Notes under the pieces: model-generated | The model's input: only the letters and a program-made list of their open reading frames with translations | Database searches by the model: none | Told to the model about the DNA's origin: nothing | Part shown: positions 1 through 6,703 of the stretch, piece by piece | How positions within the stretch are numbered: position 1 is the first letter of the stretch | Layout of the letters: each line of letters starts with the position of its first letter | Source: Caldifarciminota bacterium | Lineage (GTDB): Bacteria; Hydrothermota; UBA3072; WFRC01 | Length of the DNA stretch: 8,585 bases | Assembly: GCA_015486685.1 (NCBI GenBank) | Contig: WFRC01000290.1 | Span: 1-8,585, forward strand | Reading direction: 5' to 3' | Program-made: the position numbers and the translations under genes

Positions 1-2
1 TA

Positions 3-1352
3 AATCATCCTGAAAAAGACAGGAGGTGGATGAGGAGAATTGCTGAGGAGATAGATTATGAAACAAAAAATATTATGGCAATACCACTTAAATCAAGGGA
101 TAAGAACATCGTTGCCATATTGGAATTTCTCAATAAAGAGGATGGATTTCAAGAAGAGAATATCCACTATCTCTCCATATTCAATCCCATCATAGTATCT
201 ACAATAGAAAATATAAGTATGCATTATCAGAGAGAAAAAGAAATTAAGAAATTGAGTGCTATGGTGGAGGTATCTCAAAAATTGGGGTCGACTCTGAATC
301 TCAACACCTTATTAAAACTCATAATGGGAATCGGAAAGGATGTCCTAAATGCCGAAGCAAGTTCTATCTTCCAGATTGATGAAGAGAAAAAGGAACTATA
401 TTTTGTAACTGCAACGGGCAAAAAAGGTAAAAAGGTAAAAACAATAAAATTACCATGGGGTAAAGGCATAGCAGGCTGGGTTGCCCAGAAAGGTAAAACC
501 GTTTATGTTGAAGATGTTGAAAAAGATAAGAGGTTTTACCAGAAGGTAGACGAAAAATCCCAATTCAAAACAAAATCCATCATTGCAGTGCCTATAAAGA
601 CCAAGAATAAAATACTTGGAGTTGCAGAAGTTTTAAACAAAAAGGGCGAAGAAAGTTTTTCAAATGAAGATATCGAAATATTTGAGGCTATAGCAAAGCA
701 AGCAGGACTTGCAATGGAAAACGCCGGATTATACCAGGACCTGGACGAACTATTTAGAGGAACGATCAGGGCAATTGTAAAGGCTATTGAAGCAAAAGAT
801 AAATACACAAGGGGTCATACGGAAAGGGTAACAGAATACAGCCTGCTTATTGGTGATGAAATGGGCTTATCTGATGAAGAAAAGAGAAAGCTTGAGATTT
901 CTGCCCTGCTGCACGATGTAGGCAAAATTGGTATACCTGATGCAATATTAGGAAAACCAGGGAAACTTACAGATAAAGAGTATGATGTGATTAAAAGCCA
1001 TCCTAAAAGGGGAGCAGAGATTATGTCTTCCATAAAACAGATGTCTGATGTACTTGACGGCATAAAATATCACCACGAAAGATATGATGGAAAAGGGTAC
1101 CCGGAAAAATTAAAAGATGGTAAAATACCTCTTACTGCAAGAATAATTGGTGTTGCTGATGCATTTGATGCAATGACAACAGATAGACCATATAGAAAAG
1201 GGCTGCCTACGGAAGAGGCAAAAAGAAGGCTTATAGAAAATAAATGGGCACAGTTTGACGGTGAGATTGTAGATAAATTTATTAAACTTTTTTCAGATAA
1301 AGAGAAATTGAAGAGCCTTCAAAATATAATCAAAAGCGCAAAAGATAAATAA
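3..1352 (+). CDS. GAF-GAF-HD-GYP c-di-GMP phosphodiesterase, 5' end missing
   Basis: Probable cytoplasmic sensor/effector that hydrolyses cyclic di-GMP. The first in-frame ATG is at position 30, but the frame is open to the window edge. The residues before it (N-H-P-E-K-D-R-R-W) align with the D-x-R-F region of the second GAF domain, so the true start lies upstream. Numbering from the ATG at 30: residues 1-60 are the C-terminal half of a first GAF domain ending in the typical IPL...LEFLN strand. Residues 60-90 are a linking helix. Residues about 91-235 are a complete second GAF domain (D-x-R-F, then IIAVPI and GVAEVLN). Residues 240-420 are an HD-GYP domain with His263, HDVGK at 295-299, the HP pair at 324-325, HHERYDG at 348-354, GYP at 356-358 and VADAFDAM. 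All expected metal and GYP residues are present, so activity is likely. The GAF ligand is unknown. The gene converges on lptG. Confidence 0.93.
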   Translation, partial: NHPEKDRRWMRRIAEEIDYETKNIMAIPLKSRDKNIVAILEFLNKEDGFQEENIHYLSIFNPIIVSTIENISMHYQREKEIKKLSAMVEVSQKLGSTLNLNTLLKLIMGIGKDVLNAEASSIFQIDEEKKELYFVTATGKKGKKVKTIKLPWGKGIAGWVAQKGKTVYVEDVEKDKRFYQKVDEKSQFKTKSIIAVPIKTKNKILGVAEVLNKKGEESFSNEDIEIFEAIAKQAGLAMENAGLYQDLDELFRGTIRAIVKAIEAKDKYTRGHTERVTEYSLLIGDEMGLSDEEKRKLEISALLHDVGKIGIPDAILGKPGKLTDKEYDVIKSHPKRGAEIMSSIKQMSDVLDGIKYHHERYDGKGYPEKLKDGKIPLTARIIGVADAFDAMTTDRPYRKGLPTEEAKRRLIENKWAQFDGEIVDKFIKLFSDKEKLKSLQNIIKSAKDK

Positions 1353-1412
1353 CTTTATAGGAACGAAATACACTTATCGCTTGTCGCCAAAAATAACAAT
1401 GCGGAAGTGAAA

Positions 1413-1447
1413 AATCGTTAAGCGTAAATCGTAATTCGTTAATCGTA
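1413..1447. repeat. 7-bp tandem array, consensus AATCGTA
   Basis: Five successive 7-bp units resembling AATCGTA or AAGCGTA, each differing by one to three bases, with no indels. The array lies in the convergent gap between the HD-GYP gene and lptG. Its complement (TACGATT/TACGCTT) belongs to the same family as the array at 1499-1526. Confidence 0.75.
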
Positions 1448-1467
1448 ATAACAACGCTTATTTTATC

Positions 1468-1495
1468 CAACATCTAACATCCAATATCTTCTATC
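1468..1495. repeat. 7-bp tandem array, consensus CAACATC
   Basis: Four successive 7-bp units: CAACATC, TAACATC, then CAATATC and TTCTATC. It differs in sequence from the neighbouring arrays but has the same period. No coding potential was seen. Confidence 0.7.
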
Positions 1496-1498
1496 TCC

Positions 1499-1526
1499 TT
1501 ACGCTTTACGCCTCACGCTTCACGTT
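1499..1526. repeat. 7-bp tandem array, consensus TYACGCT
   Basis: Four successive 7-bp units: TTACGCT, TTACGCC, then TCACGCT and TCACGTT. Read on the minus strand it resembles the array at 1413-1447, so the two form an imperfect inverted pair about 50 bp apart. The remainder of the gap (1527-1606) is pyrimidine-rich, with a TCACGAA word repeated at 1544 and 1557 and no recognisable hairpin-plus-T-run terminator. Confidence 0.72.
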
Positions 1527-1606
1527 CTTTTCTCTTTCGTTCGTCACGAATCACCATCACGAACACGTTTGTTGCTTCTTCCCTCATCTACTCGTTCCCT
1601 CCCGCA

Positions 1607-2692
1607 TTATAGTTTCTTTATCGCTCTTATAATCAGGAAGACTCCGAACAACGCAAATATTATCTCCGGAAGCCATACGCTAACATAAGGATACAAACTT
1701 CCCTTTATTCCATAAGCCTTAAATATCTGGATTATTCCCCAATAGAAAAAACTTATCACGAGACTCCAACCAAAACCAAATGCAAACCCTTTTCTCTTAA
1801 CATCAAGGGCAAATGGACATCCATACAAGAGCAGGATAAATGAAATCAGAGGATAGGCAAATCTCATCTGAATCTCTACCCTTTCTCCTAGAGCAAAACC
1901 ACCTGATTTCTCTACCCTCCTTACATAACCTATAAGCTCTCGCAATCTCATTTCCTCAGGTCTTTTTCTTCTTTGAGTGAAATCATCCGGTTTTTCTTTT
2001 AATTGAGGGAATGAAAGCGTATCATACACCTCTATATTTATCTTATCTTGAATAAATTTCCTGATGTATACATCTTTCAATACCCAGAGGCTATCTCGCC
2101 AGTATGCCCTCTTTGCATAAATCCTTTTTTCTATATGTTGGTTTTTGTATGTTGTGATATCAAGATTTCTAATGGTTCTATTTCTTTTATCGTAAAAACT
2201 TGCATAAATTGTCCATCCCTCTTTACCAATAAATTCAATATTGGAAAAATATTGCCTGCCCCTCACCTTTATATGGTAAATCTTTTCTGTCCTCCATTTG
2301 TTCATTCTCCTGATAGATTCAGGGGTGACAATATCATTATAAAAAATTAGAAACAGGGTTGCAATAAATCCTGATACAAGTATAGGCTTTATTATTCTTA
2401 TAGATGATATCCCGAGTGACCTCAGCGAAAGAAGTTCATTATGCCTCGCCATAAAGCCTAAAGAAAAGAATACACCCAATAGAAATGCGACAGGCATTAC
2501 AAGAATGATGATTTGCGGTGTGAAATATATATAATACACAAATATATTGAAGAAACCTGCCTTTTTATCTAAAAATCTTCCTATATTTTCAAAAAGGTTT
2601 GTTATATCATAAATAAATATAAATACGATAAGTGTAAGTAAAATCGACTTAAAAAATTCTTTAATAAGATAACGGTCGAGAATTTTACCCAT
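1607..2692 (-). CDS. lptG: LptG-like LPS export permease subunit (YjgP/YjgQ family)
   Basis: Inner-membrane permease subunit that, in the known system, pairs with LptF and the ATPase LptB2 to extract lipopolysaccharide from the inner membrane and pass it to the periplasmic Lpt bridge. The protein has 361 residues, normal for the family. Three N-terminal membrane segments (about 13-33, 57-80, 100-120) precede a periplasmic beta-jellyroll-like region (about 125-270), then three C-terminal segments (about 277-296, 304-324, 338-357). Family signatures are HNELLSLRSLGIS after TM2, the P-E-E-M-x-L-x-E-L stretch before TM4, and the W-L-P-x-I-I-F run in TM6. The ATG overlaps the end of lptF by 8 bp and no Shine-Dalgarno site precedes it, suggesting translational coupling. 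LptF and LptG are homologous. I call this one LptG by its second position and its P-E-E-M region; the paralogue label is less sure than the family. It is the last gene of the operon. Confidence 0.9.
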   Translation of the reverse strand: MGKILDRYLIKEFFKSILLTLIVFIFIYDITNLFENIGRFLDKKAGFFNIFVYYIYFTPQIIILVMPVAFLLGVFFSLGFMARHNELLSLRSLGISSIRIIKPILVSGFIATLFLIFYNDIVTPESIRRMNKWRTEKIYHIKVRGRQYFSNIEFIGKEGWTIYASFYDKRNRTIRNLDITTYKNQHIEKRIYAKRAYWRDSLWVLKDVYIRKFIQDKINIEVYDTLSFPQLKEKPDDFTQRRKRPEEMRLRELIGYVRRVEKSGGFALGERVEIQMRFAYPLISFILLLYGCPFALDVKRKGFAFGFGWSLVISFFYWGIIQIFKAYGIKGSLYPYVSVWLPEIIFALFGVFLIIRAIKKL

Positions 2693-3824
2693 TTATAACA
2701 CGCTTTGTTAAGTAAATTCCAAGTCCTCCTATAACAACATTCGCAAGCCACATTGCAATTACAGGGTGTAAATAGCCTCTATTTGCTATCTGCTCTCCGC
2801 CTACGAGAAAAACATAATATACAAGAAATATTGCTAATGATAGGGATAGCCCCATACCTAATCCTCCCTTTCTAATAATTAACCCCAGAGGAAAACCAAT
2901 AAACACAAAAACGACAGCGGCAAATGGTATAGAGAATTTTTTATTTGCCTCTACAAGATATACCCACTTTATTCTTCTATTCTTTATAGACCTTGCTTTT
3001 TTTAATAACTCTTTTGCGCTCATTTCTCTTGAACCCTTCATCACTGAGGTTGGCATATGTCTTTTACCCAATGGTATCTTTAAAATATGTTCATTAAATC
3101 TTGTAATCCTATAATGCGAAGGGTCTGCACTCGTCAATTCATGGATTTCGCCCAGATGCAGATAGAGAACAAGGTTCTCGCCATCATTTGAAACAAATAT
3201 CTTTCCACCTTTTGCAACAATGATTGTTGGGACATTTGTCCCTGTTCTCTGGAAAATTTTGACCCCTGAAATCTGTGAATGTTTATAATCAACCCTGTCC
3301 GCCCATATAGTATATCCTTTATAAATTCTGTTAAACCTCTTTTCCTTTATATTTATCGTAGGCCTCTTACGAGAAACTTTTACCAGAAGCAATTTCAGAT
3401 TGTAATTCGCCCTTGGAAGAATATGATTATTGAAAAGGGTCATTCCAATCGTGACAATGATAGAAAAATACAATGCAGGATAGATTAATCTCAATGGACT
3501 TATGCCTGCAGATTGCACCGCTATAACTTCAGAATCGCTTGACAATCTTCCGTAAACTGATAAAATGCCGATGAGAACTCCCATCGGAACGGTAAGTGCA
3601 ATAATAAAAGGCATACTGAGATAGAAAACACGAAAAACAATACCTATACCTAATCCTTTGCCAACAAGTAAATCAACAAGTTCAAACACCCTATCCATTA
3701 CGAGGATAAATGTAAATACCAGAAATCCTAAGAAAAAAGGCAATAACAACTCTTTAAGTATATATTTGTCAATAATTTTGAAATTACATCTTTTCAAATG
3801 GAAGAAAGAGTTTGCTGTATTCAT
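2685..3824 (-). CDS. lptF: LptF-like LPS export permease subunit (YjgP/YjgQ family)
   Basis: Partner permease subunit of the LptB2FG transporter, inner membrane. From the ATG at 3824 it has 379 residues. Membrane segments lie at about 27-43, 64-90, 113-133, 297-316, 325-342 and 354-371, with a periplasmic jellyroll-like domain between TM3 and TM4. The typical signature after TM2 is present: V-P-M-G-V-L-I-G, then YGRLSSDSE and AVQSAGIS. The start is uncertain. The frame opens with TTG at 3833, ATG at 3824 and TTG at 3797, all inside the 3' end of dgt. None has a good Shine-Dalgarno site. The conserved I-I-D-K-Y-I-L-K-E start of the family begins near residue 17, so the TTG at 3797 would also give a full-length protein. 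The overlap with dgt is 41 bp from the ATG. Expression probably depends on translation of dgt. Confidence 0.9.
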   Translation of the reverse strand: MNTANSFFHLKRCNFKIIDKYILKELLLPFFLGFLVFTFILVMDRVFELVDLLVGKGLGIGIVFRVFYLSMPFIIALTVPMGVLIGILSVYGRLSSDSEVIAVQSAGISPLRLIYPALYFSIIVTIGMTLFNNHILPRANYNLKLLLVKVSRKRPTINIKEKRFNRIYKGYTIWADRVDYKHSQISGVKIFQRTGTNVPTIIVAKGGKIFVSNDGENLVLYLHLGEIHELTSADPSHYRITRFNEHILKIPLGKRHMPTSVMKGSREMSAKELLKKARSIKNRRIKWVYLVEANKKFSIPFAAVVFVFIGFPLGLIIRKGGLGMGLSLSLAIFLVYYVFLVGGEQIANRGYLHPVIAMWLANVVIGGLGIYLTKRVING

Positions 3825-4938
3825 CCTGTGCAAATCTATCTGTCATACCTGCAATATAATCACAAACAACCCTGAATTTTCCATCTCTTTCAATATGTGA
3901 TTGAAATGATGGTGGTAATTGACGGACATCCCCTGTATAAATTTCAAATAATTTTTCAATATATCTCTTCGCCTTTTCTTGCATCCTCAAAACCTTATAA
4001 TGCTGGTATAAATTTTTCCTGAGGAAAGCCTTGAGTTCGTTGTTTTTCTCCTCCATTTCTGCGGTAAAAGAAACCAATGAAGGTGCTTTCCTTACATCTT
4101 CGGGTGTTTTTATCCCATATTTTGAGATATTTGTTTCTAAATTTTTAATCACATCGTCTATTTGTTGTGAAATTAAAATCCTGACGCCTGCATACAGAAT
4201 TTTTTCTCTATTGTCTTTTCCCATATTTTTTTCTGCCTTTTCAAAGACTTGCCTGCACAAAGAAATATCTTTTAGCTGTTCAAATGTAATTAAACCCGAT
4301 TTCAAACCATCATCAATGTCGTGAGAATTGTATGCAATTTCATCGGCAATATTTACTATTTGACCTTCAAGAAGAGGTGAAGCTTCTTTGTTAAACTCAT
4401 CGGGGATTGCATCCGGATTGTCATAAGAAGTTCGGTGTTTAATGATGCCCTCCCGCACTTCATAACTAAGATTTAACCCCAGGAATTTAGCATATTTTTC
4501 TTCAAGAATGTCAACTACCCTCAATCCCTGCCTGTTATGTTCAAATCCTCCTTCATTTAGCATTAAGTTGTGGAGTGCTTCCTCGCCTGCATGTCCAAAT
4601 GGTGTATGCCCAATATCGTGGGCAAGACTTATAGCCTCTGCCAAATCTTCGTTCAATTTCATTGCCCTTGCAATCGTCCGAGCAACTTGCTGAACCTCAA
4701 TGCTATGCGTTAACCTTGTTCTGTAATAATCGCCTTCATGGTTTACAAACACCTGGGTTTTATATTCCAATCTCCTGAATGCAGTAGAGTGGATAATCCT
4801 ATCCCTATCCCTCTGATAATGTGACCTATATCTTGGTGGAGGCTCCGGGTATTTCCTGCCTGCTGTGAATTTACTCTTCGCGGCATATCCGGCAAGTATA
4901 TCCAATTCCCTTTGTTCAATTTCTTCTCTTAATAACAT
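3784..4938 (-). CDS. dgt: Deoxyguanosinetriphosphate triphosphohydrolase-like HD protein
   Basis: HD-superfamily dNTPase of the dGTPase family, which hydrolyses dNTPs to deoxynucleosides and triphosphate in the cytoplasm. Its exact nucleotide preference cannot be read from sequence. The 384 residues match the shorter, non-enterobacterial dGTPase-like class. Visible signatures are QRDRDRIIHS-x-AFRRL (42-57), KTQVF (60-64), RTRLTHS with His78, AHDIGHTPFGHAGE with His107-Asp108, FEHN at 132-135, and the IADEIAY segment with Asp199. His78, His107, Asp108 and Asp199 are the expected metal ligands. The start is supported because the conserved R-E-E-x-E-x-R-E segment begins at residue 4. It is the first gene of the minus-strand operon with lptF and lptG. 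A dNTPase ahead of LPS export genes has no obvious functional link and may only share a promoter. Confidence 0.93.
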   Translation of the reverse strand: MLLREEIEQRELDILAGYAAKSKFTAGRKYPEPPPRYRSHYQRDRDRIIHSTAFRRLEYKTQVFVNHEGDYYRTRLTHSIEVQQVARTIARAMKLNEDLAEAISLAHDIGHTPFGHAGEEALHNLMLNEGGFEHNRQGLRVVDILEEKYAKFLGLNLSYEVREGIIKHRTSYDNPDAIPDEFNKEASPLLEGQIVNIADEIAYNSHDIDDGLKSGLITFEQLKDISLCRQVFEKAEKNMGKDNREKILYAGVRILISQQIDDVIKNLETNISKYGIKTPEDVRKAPSLVSFTAEMEEKNNELKAFLRKNLYQHYKVLRMQEKAKRYIEKLFEIYTGDVRQLPPSFQSHIERDGKFRVVCDYIAGMTDRFAQDEYSKLFLPFEKM

Positions 4939-4943
4939 ATTTG

Positions 4944-4971
4944 ATAATAATAATGATTTTTAAAAAGTCAA
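4944..4971 (-). promoter_or_regulatory. Predicted sigma70-type promoter for dgt-lptF-lptG
   Basis: On the minus strand, TTGACT (4971-4966) and TATTAT (4949-4944) are separated by 16 bp, each one base from consensus. Only five bases separate the -10 box from the dgt ATG, so the expected transcription start falls on or next to the A of the ATG. No Shine-Dalgarno sequence fits in between. Prediction from sequence only. Confidence 0.55.
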
Positions 4972-4987
4972 CAAGAAAGTGGGAATT

Positions 4988-5013
4988 TAGGGTCAGGTCT
5001 TGACTTTTGCACT
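4988..5013 (+). other. GGGTCAGGTCTTGAC motif, possible remnant of a REP-type mobile repeat
   Basis: TAGGGTCAGGTCTTGACTTT resembles a word I recall near REP-associated tyrosine transposase (RAYT/Y1) genes in diverse bacteria. A complementary CTGACCCC core occurs at 6879-6886 in the opposite orientation, so the two flank recA. There is no transposase in the window. The link is from memory and weak. Confidence 0.3.
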
Positions 5014-5078
5014 TAAAATATGCTCGTGATGATAATTCATGATTAATGAACCAAACGAGAATAACGAGATAAATTTAT

Positions 5079-5107
5079 CCCGTGAAATGTGGGACTATTT
5101 CACTGGG
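5079..5107. repeat. Short inverted repeat
   Basis: Arms CCCGTGAAAT (5079-5088) and ATTTCACTGGG (5097-5107) pair over ten bases with one bulged base, leaving an 8-base loop. No T-run follows on either strand, so it is not a standard terminator. It is also too far from recA (over 500 bp) to be an obvious recA operator. Confidence 0.5.
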
Positions 5108-5217
5108 ACGAGACAAACGAAATAAAACTTGATTTTTTTGATTATTTATTTATTAATAAAGCATAAATAGTTGTTGAGTTAAAAAAAAAATTCTGTTAAA
5201 AGTTGAAGGCGATATTA

Positions 5218-5245
5218 GGGTATGGTTAATGGGGTATGGGGTATA
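5218..5245. repeat. 7-bp tandem array, consensus GGGTATG
   Basis: Four 7-bp units: GGGTATG, GTTAATG, then GGGTATG and GGGTATA, with no indels. A related word set appears on the minus strand near 7098-7118 (GGGTATA with ATGGATA). Confidence 0.7.
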
Positions 5246-5250
5246 GATAT

Positions 5251-5298
5251 GTAGGAGGGATTTCCTAATCCCGATTATAACACCAAGAACGGTGATAC
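5251..5298 (+). repeat. 48-bp direct repeat, copy 1
   Basis: Begins GTAGGAGGGATTTCC and ends GGTGATAC. It matches copy 2 (5417-5464) at 42 of 48 positions without gaps. It contains a perfect small hairpin, GGGATT-TCCT-AATCCC. Confidence 0.8.
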
Positions 5299-5323
5299 GA
5301 TGATATGGTGATACGGAGATAAT

Positions 5324-5351
5324 GTTGAAAGTTGAAAGTTAAAAGTTGAAA
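5324..5351. repeat. 7-bp tandem array, consensus GTTGAAA
   Basis: Four units of GTTGAAA, one of which reads GTTAAAA. The same family appears at 5479-5506 and 6894-6935, and in complement (TTTCAAC) at 6977-7052. Confidence 0.78.
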
Positions 5352-5361
5352 GGAATGAAGA

Positions 5362-5396
5362 CGCTAACCGCTATCCGCCTACCGCTGACCGCTAAA
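5362..5396. repeat. 7-bp tandem array, consensus CGCTNAC
   Basis: Five units beginning CGCTAAC, CGCTATC; the last is CGCTAAA. It is GC-richer than its surroundings and unrelated in sequence to the GTTGAAA array 10 bp upstream, yet has the same 7-bp period. Confidence 0.78.
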
Positions 5397-5416
5397 AAGA
5401 TATTTGCCAGATTGAT

Positions 5417-5464
5417 GTAGGAGGGATTTCCTGATCCCGATTATTTTACTAAGAATGGTGATAC
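5417..5464 (+). repeat. 48-bp direct repeat, copy 2
   Basis: Second copy of the repeat at 5251-5298, 166 bp downstream. The hairpin GGGATT-TCCT-GATCCC is kept in RNA through a G-U pair at the changed base. It is preceded by AAAAAGATATT (5394-5404), which recurs at 6704-6714 after recA. Confidence 0.8.
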
Positions 5465-5478
5465 AGATTAGGGTATAG

Positions 5479-5506
5479 TTCAATGTTAAATGTAAAAGGT
5501 TAAAAG
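5479..5506. repeat. 7-bp tandem array, consensus TTAAARG
   Basis: Four units: TTCAATG, TTAAATG, then TAAAAGG and TTAAAAG. The words closely match the array at 6894-6935 on the other side of recA. Confidence 0.68.
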
Positions 5507-5520
5507 GTTACAACAAATAA

Positions 5521-5600
5521 CGCCGAAGGCAAATATACGCGAAGCAAATATACAACGCAGTGTAATAAAGCGCAGCAAATACACGCCACAAGCAAATAAC
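5521..5600. repeat. Degenerate ~15-bp units upstream of recA
   Basis: Successive units resemble CGCGAAGCAAATATA (best copy 5538-5552; others from 5521, 5571 and 5585), with a poorer unit at 5553-5570. They lie within 120 bp of the recA start, probably inside or next to its leader. Unit borders are approximate. Confidence 0.5.
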
Positions 5601-5623
5601 GAAACAAATGAGATAAACGAAAT

Positions 5624-5632
5624 AAAGGAGGT
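5624..5632 (+). promoter_or_regulatory. Strong ribosome binding site of recA
   Basis: AAAGGAGGT is a near-perfect anti-16S match, with seven bases between GGAGG and the ATG at 5639. It fixes the recA start and contrasts with the dgt-lptF-lptG operon, where no start has such a site. Confidence 0.9.
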
Positions 5633-5638
5633 AATAAT

Positions 5639-6676
5639 ATGAATGAAAAGAAGGAAAGGGCTTTAGATGATGCACTAAAACAGATTGAAAAGCAGTTTGG
5701 CAAAGGCACTGTGATGAAATTGGGGAGCAATGAAGTTATTCCTGTCGATGTAATATCAACAGGTTCTATCTCTCTTGATGCCGCTCTGGGTATTGGTGGC
5801 GTTCCAAGAGGTAGAATAATTGAGATATTTGGGCAAGAATCTTCAGGAAAAACAACACTGGCATTACATATTATTGCAGAGGCACAAAAAGCGGGAGGCA
5901 ATGCCGCATTTATTGATGTAGAGCATGCCCTTGACCCTATTTATGCATCTGCAATGGGTGTAGATGTTGAAAACCTCTTAATATCACAACCCGATACAGC
6001 AGAGCAGGCACTTGAGGTAGCAGAAATGCTTGTCCGAAGTGGTGCGATTGATGTTGTTGTCGTTGATTCTGTCGCTGCCCTTGTTCCCAGAGTTGAAATA
6101 GAAGGAGATATGGGTGATTCTCATGTAGGACTTCAGGCAAGACTGATGTCTCAGGCGTTAAGGAAATTAACAGGGGTAGTCAGTAAATCGTCAACCTGTG
6201 CTGTATTCATAAATCAGGTAAGATATAAGATTGGAGTGATGTTCGGAAGTCCTTTAACAACACCTGGTGGACTTGCTTTGAAATTCCACTGTTCTGTGAG
6301 GATGCAGATTTCAAAAATAGGAACAATCAAGAAAGGTGAAGAGAGTATAGGTCTAAATGCTAAGGTAAAGGTAGTAAAAAATAAACTCGCTCCTCCATTT
6401 AAGTCTGCAAATTTTGACATCATCTATGGTAAGGGTATATCAAAAGAGGGAGAACTCATTGACCTTGGTGTTAAAGAGGGTTTGATAAAAAAGTCAGGCA
6501 CCTGGTTTACCTATGGTGATACAAGACTTGGGCAGGGCAAAGAGAATGTAAGAATATTCTTAGAAAACAATCCTGATGTTGCAAACGAGATTGAACAAAA
6601 ACTCAGAAATTTACCTGAATTGTTCCCTGTAAAGGAAGAAGAAAAAAAGGAAACAACGGAAACAGGTTCAGGTTAA
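5639..6676 (+). CDS. recA: Recombinase RecA
   Basis: Cytoplasmic DNA-dependent ATPase that forms filaments on single-stranded DNA, carries out homology search and strand exchange, and in SOS-type systems triggers LexA self-cleavage. The protein is complete, 345 residues, with the usual layout. An N-terminal helix (LDDALKQIEKQFGKG) is followed by Walker A GQESSGKT (65-72), FIDVEHALDP with catalytic Glu95, Walker B VVVVDS (139-144), loop L1 around 155-166 (EGDMGDSHVG), the INQ sensor (191-193), loop L2 to about 211, and a C-terminal domain with the KVVKNKLAPPFK signature. The tail is charged (EEEKKE), as is common. Oddities: Walker A has Gln where E. coli has Pro67, and L2 reads GSPLTTPGG with Leu206 where most RecAs have Glu. 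The gene stands alone; no recX or lexA lies nearby in the window. The ATG at 5639 is fixed by the Shine-Dalgarno site. Confidence 0.98.
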   Translation: MNEKKERALDDALKQIEKQFGKGTVMKLGSNEVIPVDVISTGSISLDAALGIGGVPRGRIIEIFGQESSGKTTLALHIIAEAQKAGGNAAFIDVEHALDPIYASAMGVDVENLLISQPDTAEQALEVAEMLVRSGAIDVVVVDSVAALVPRVEIEGDMGDSHVGLQARLMSQALRKLTGVVSKSSTCAVFINQVRYKIGVMFGSPLTTPGGLALKFHCSVRMQISKIGTIKKGEESIGLNAKVKVVKNKLAPPFKSANFDIIYGKGISKEGELIDLGVKEGLIKKSGTWFTYGDTRLGQGKENVRIFLENNPDVANEIEQKLRNLPELFPVKEEEKKETTETGSG

Positions 6677-6703
6677 AGAAAAGATTGGCTGATAGTTTAT
6701 AGC

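Larger units (their letters stand above)
4939..5638. other. 700-bp divergent intergenic region, repeat-rich, no gene
   Basis: No open frame with a ribosome binding site or protein-like composition is seen on either strand. It holds the dgt promoter, a GGGTCAG motif, one short inverted repeat, a ten-base A run (5181-5190), four 7-bp arrays, an 8-bp tandem (5291-5314, units like GGTGATAC), two 48-bp direct repeats and a set of degenerate 15-bp units before recA. I saw neither a convincing -35/-10 pair for recA nor an obvious LexA-type palindrome. Confidence 0.7.

Noticed and set aside
1413..1526. Possible CRISPR array
   Set aside because: Units are 7 bp, contiguous and degenerate, with no unique spacers and no cas genes.
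3784..3833. Frameshift or fusion between dgt and lptF
   Set aside because: Both proteins have normal ends for their families; the 41-50 bp overlap is better explained by an uncertain lptF start and translational coupling.
5000..5030. TTGACT at 5000-5005 as a -35 box for a plus-strand promoter
   Set aside because: No -10 box at 16-18 bp; the nearest TAAAAT is only 8 bp away.
5079..5107. Rho-independent terminator
   Set aside because: The stem has a bulge, lacks a T-run on either strand, and does not follow a gene end.
5465..5638. LexA/SOS box upstream of recA
   Set aside because: No CTG-N10-CAG, GAAC-N4-GTTC or other clear palindrome was found by eye; the lineage's own SOS motif is unknown.
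5500..5901. 133-codon open frame on the minus strand over the recA start
   Set aside because: It runs through the intergenic repeats and antisense to recA; low-complexity Ser/Leu/Cys composition typical of a shadow frame.
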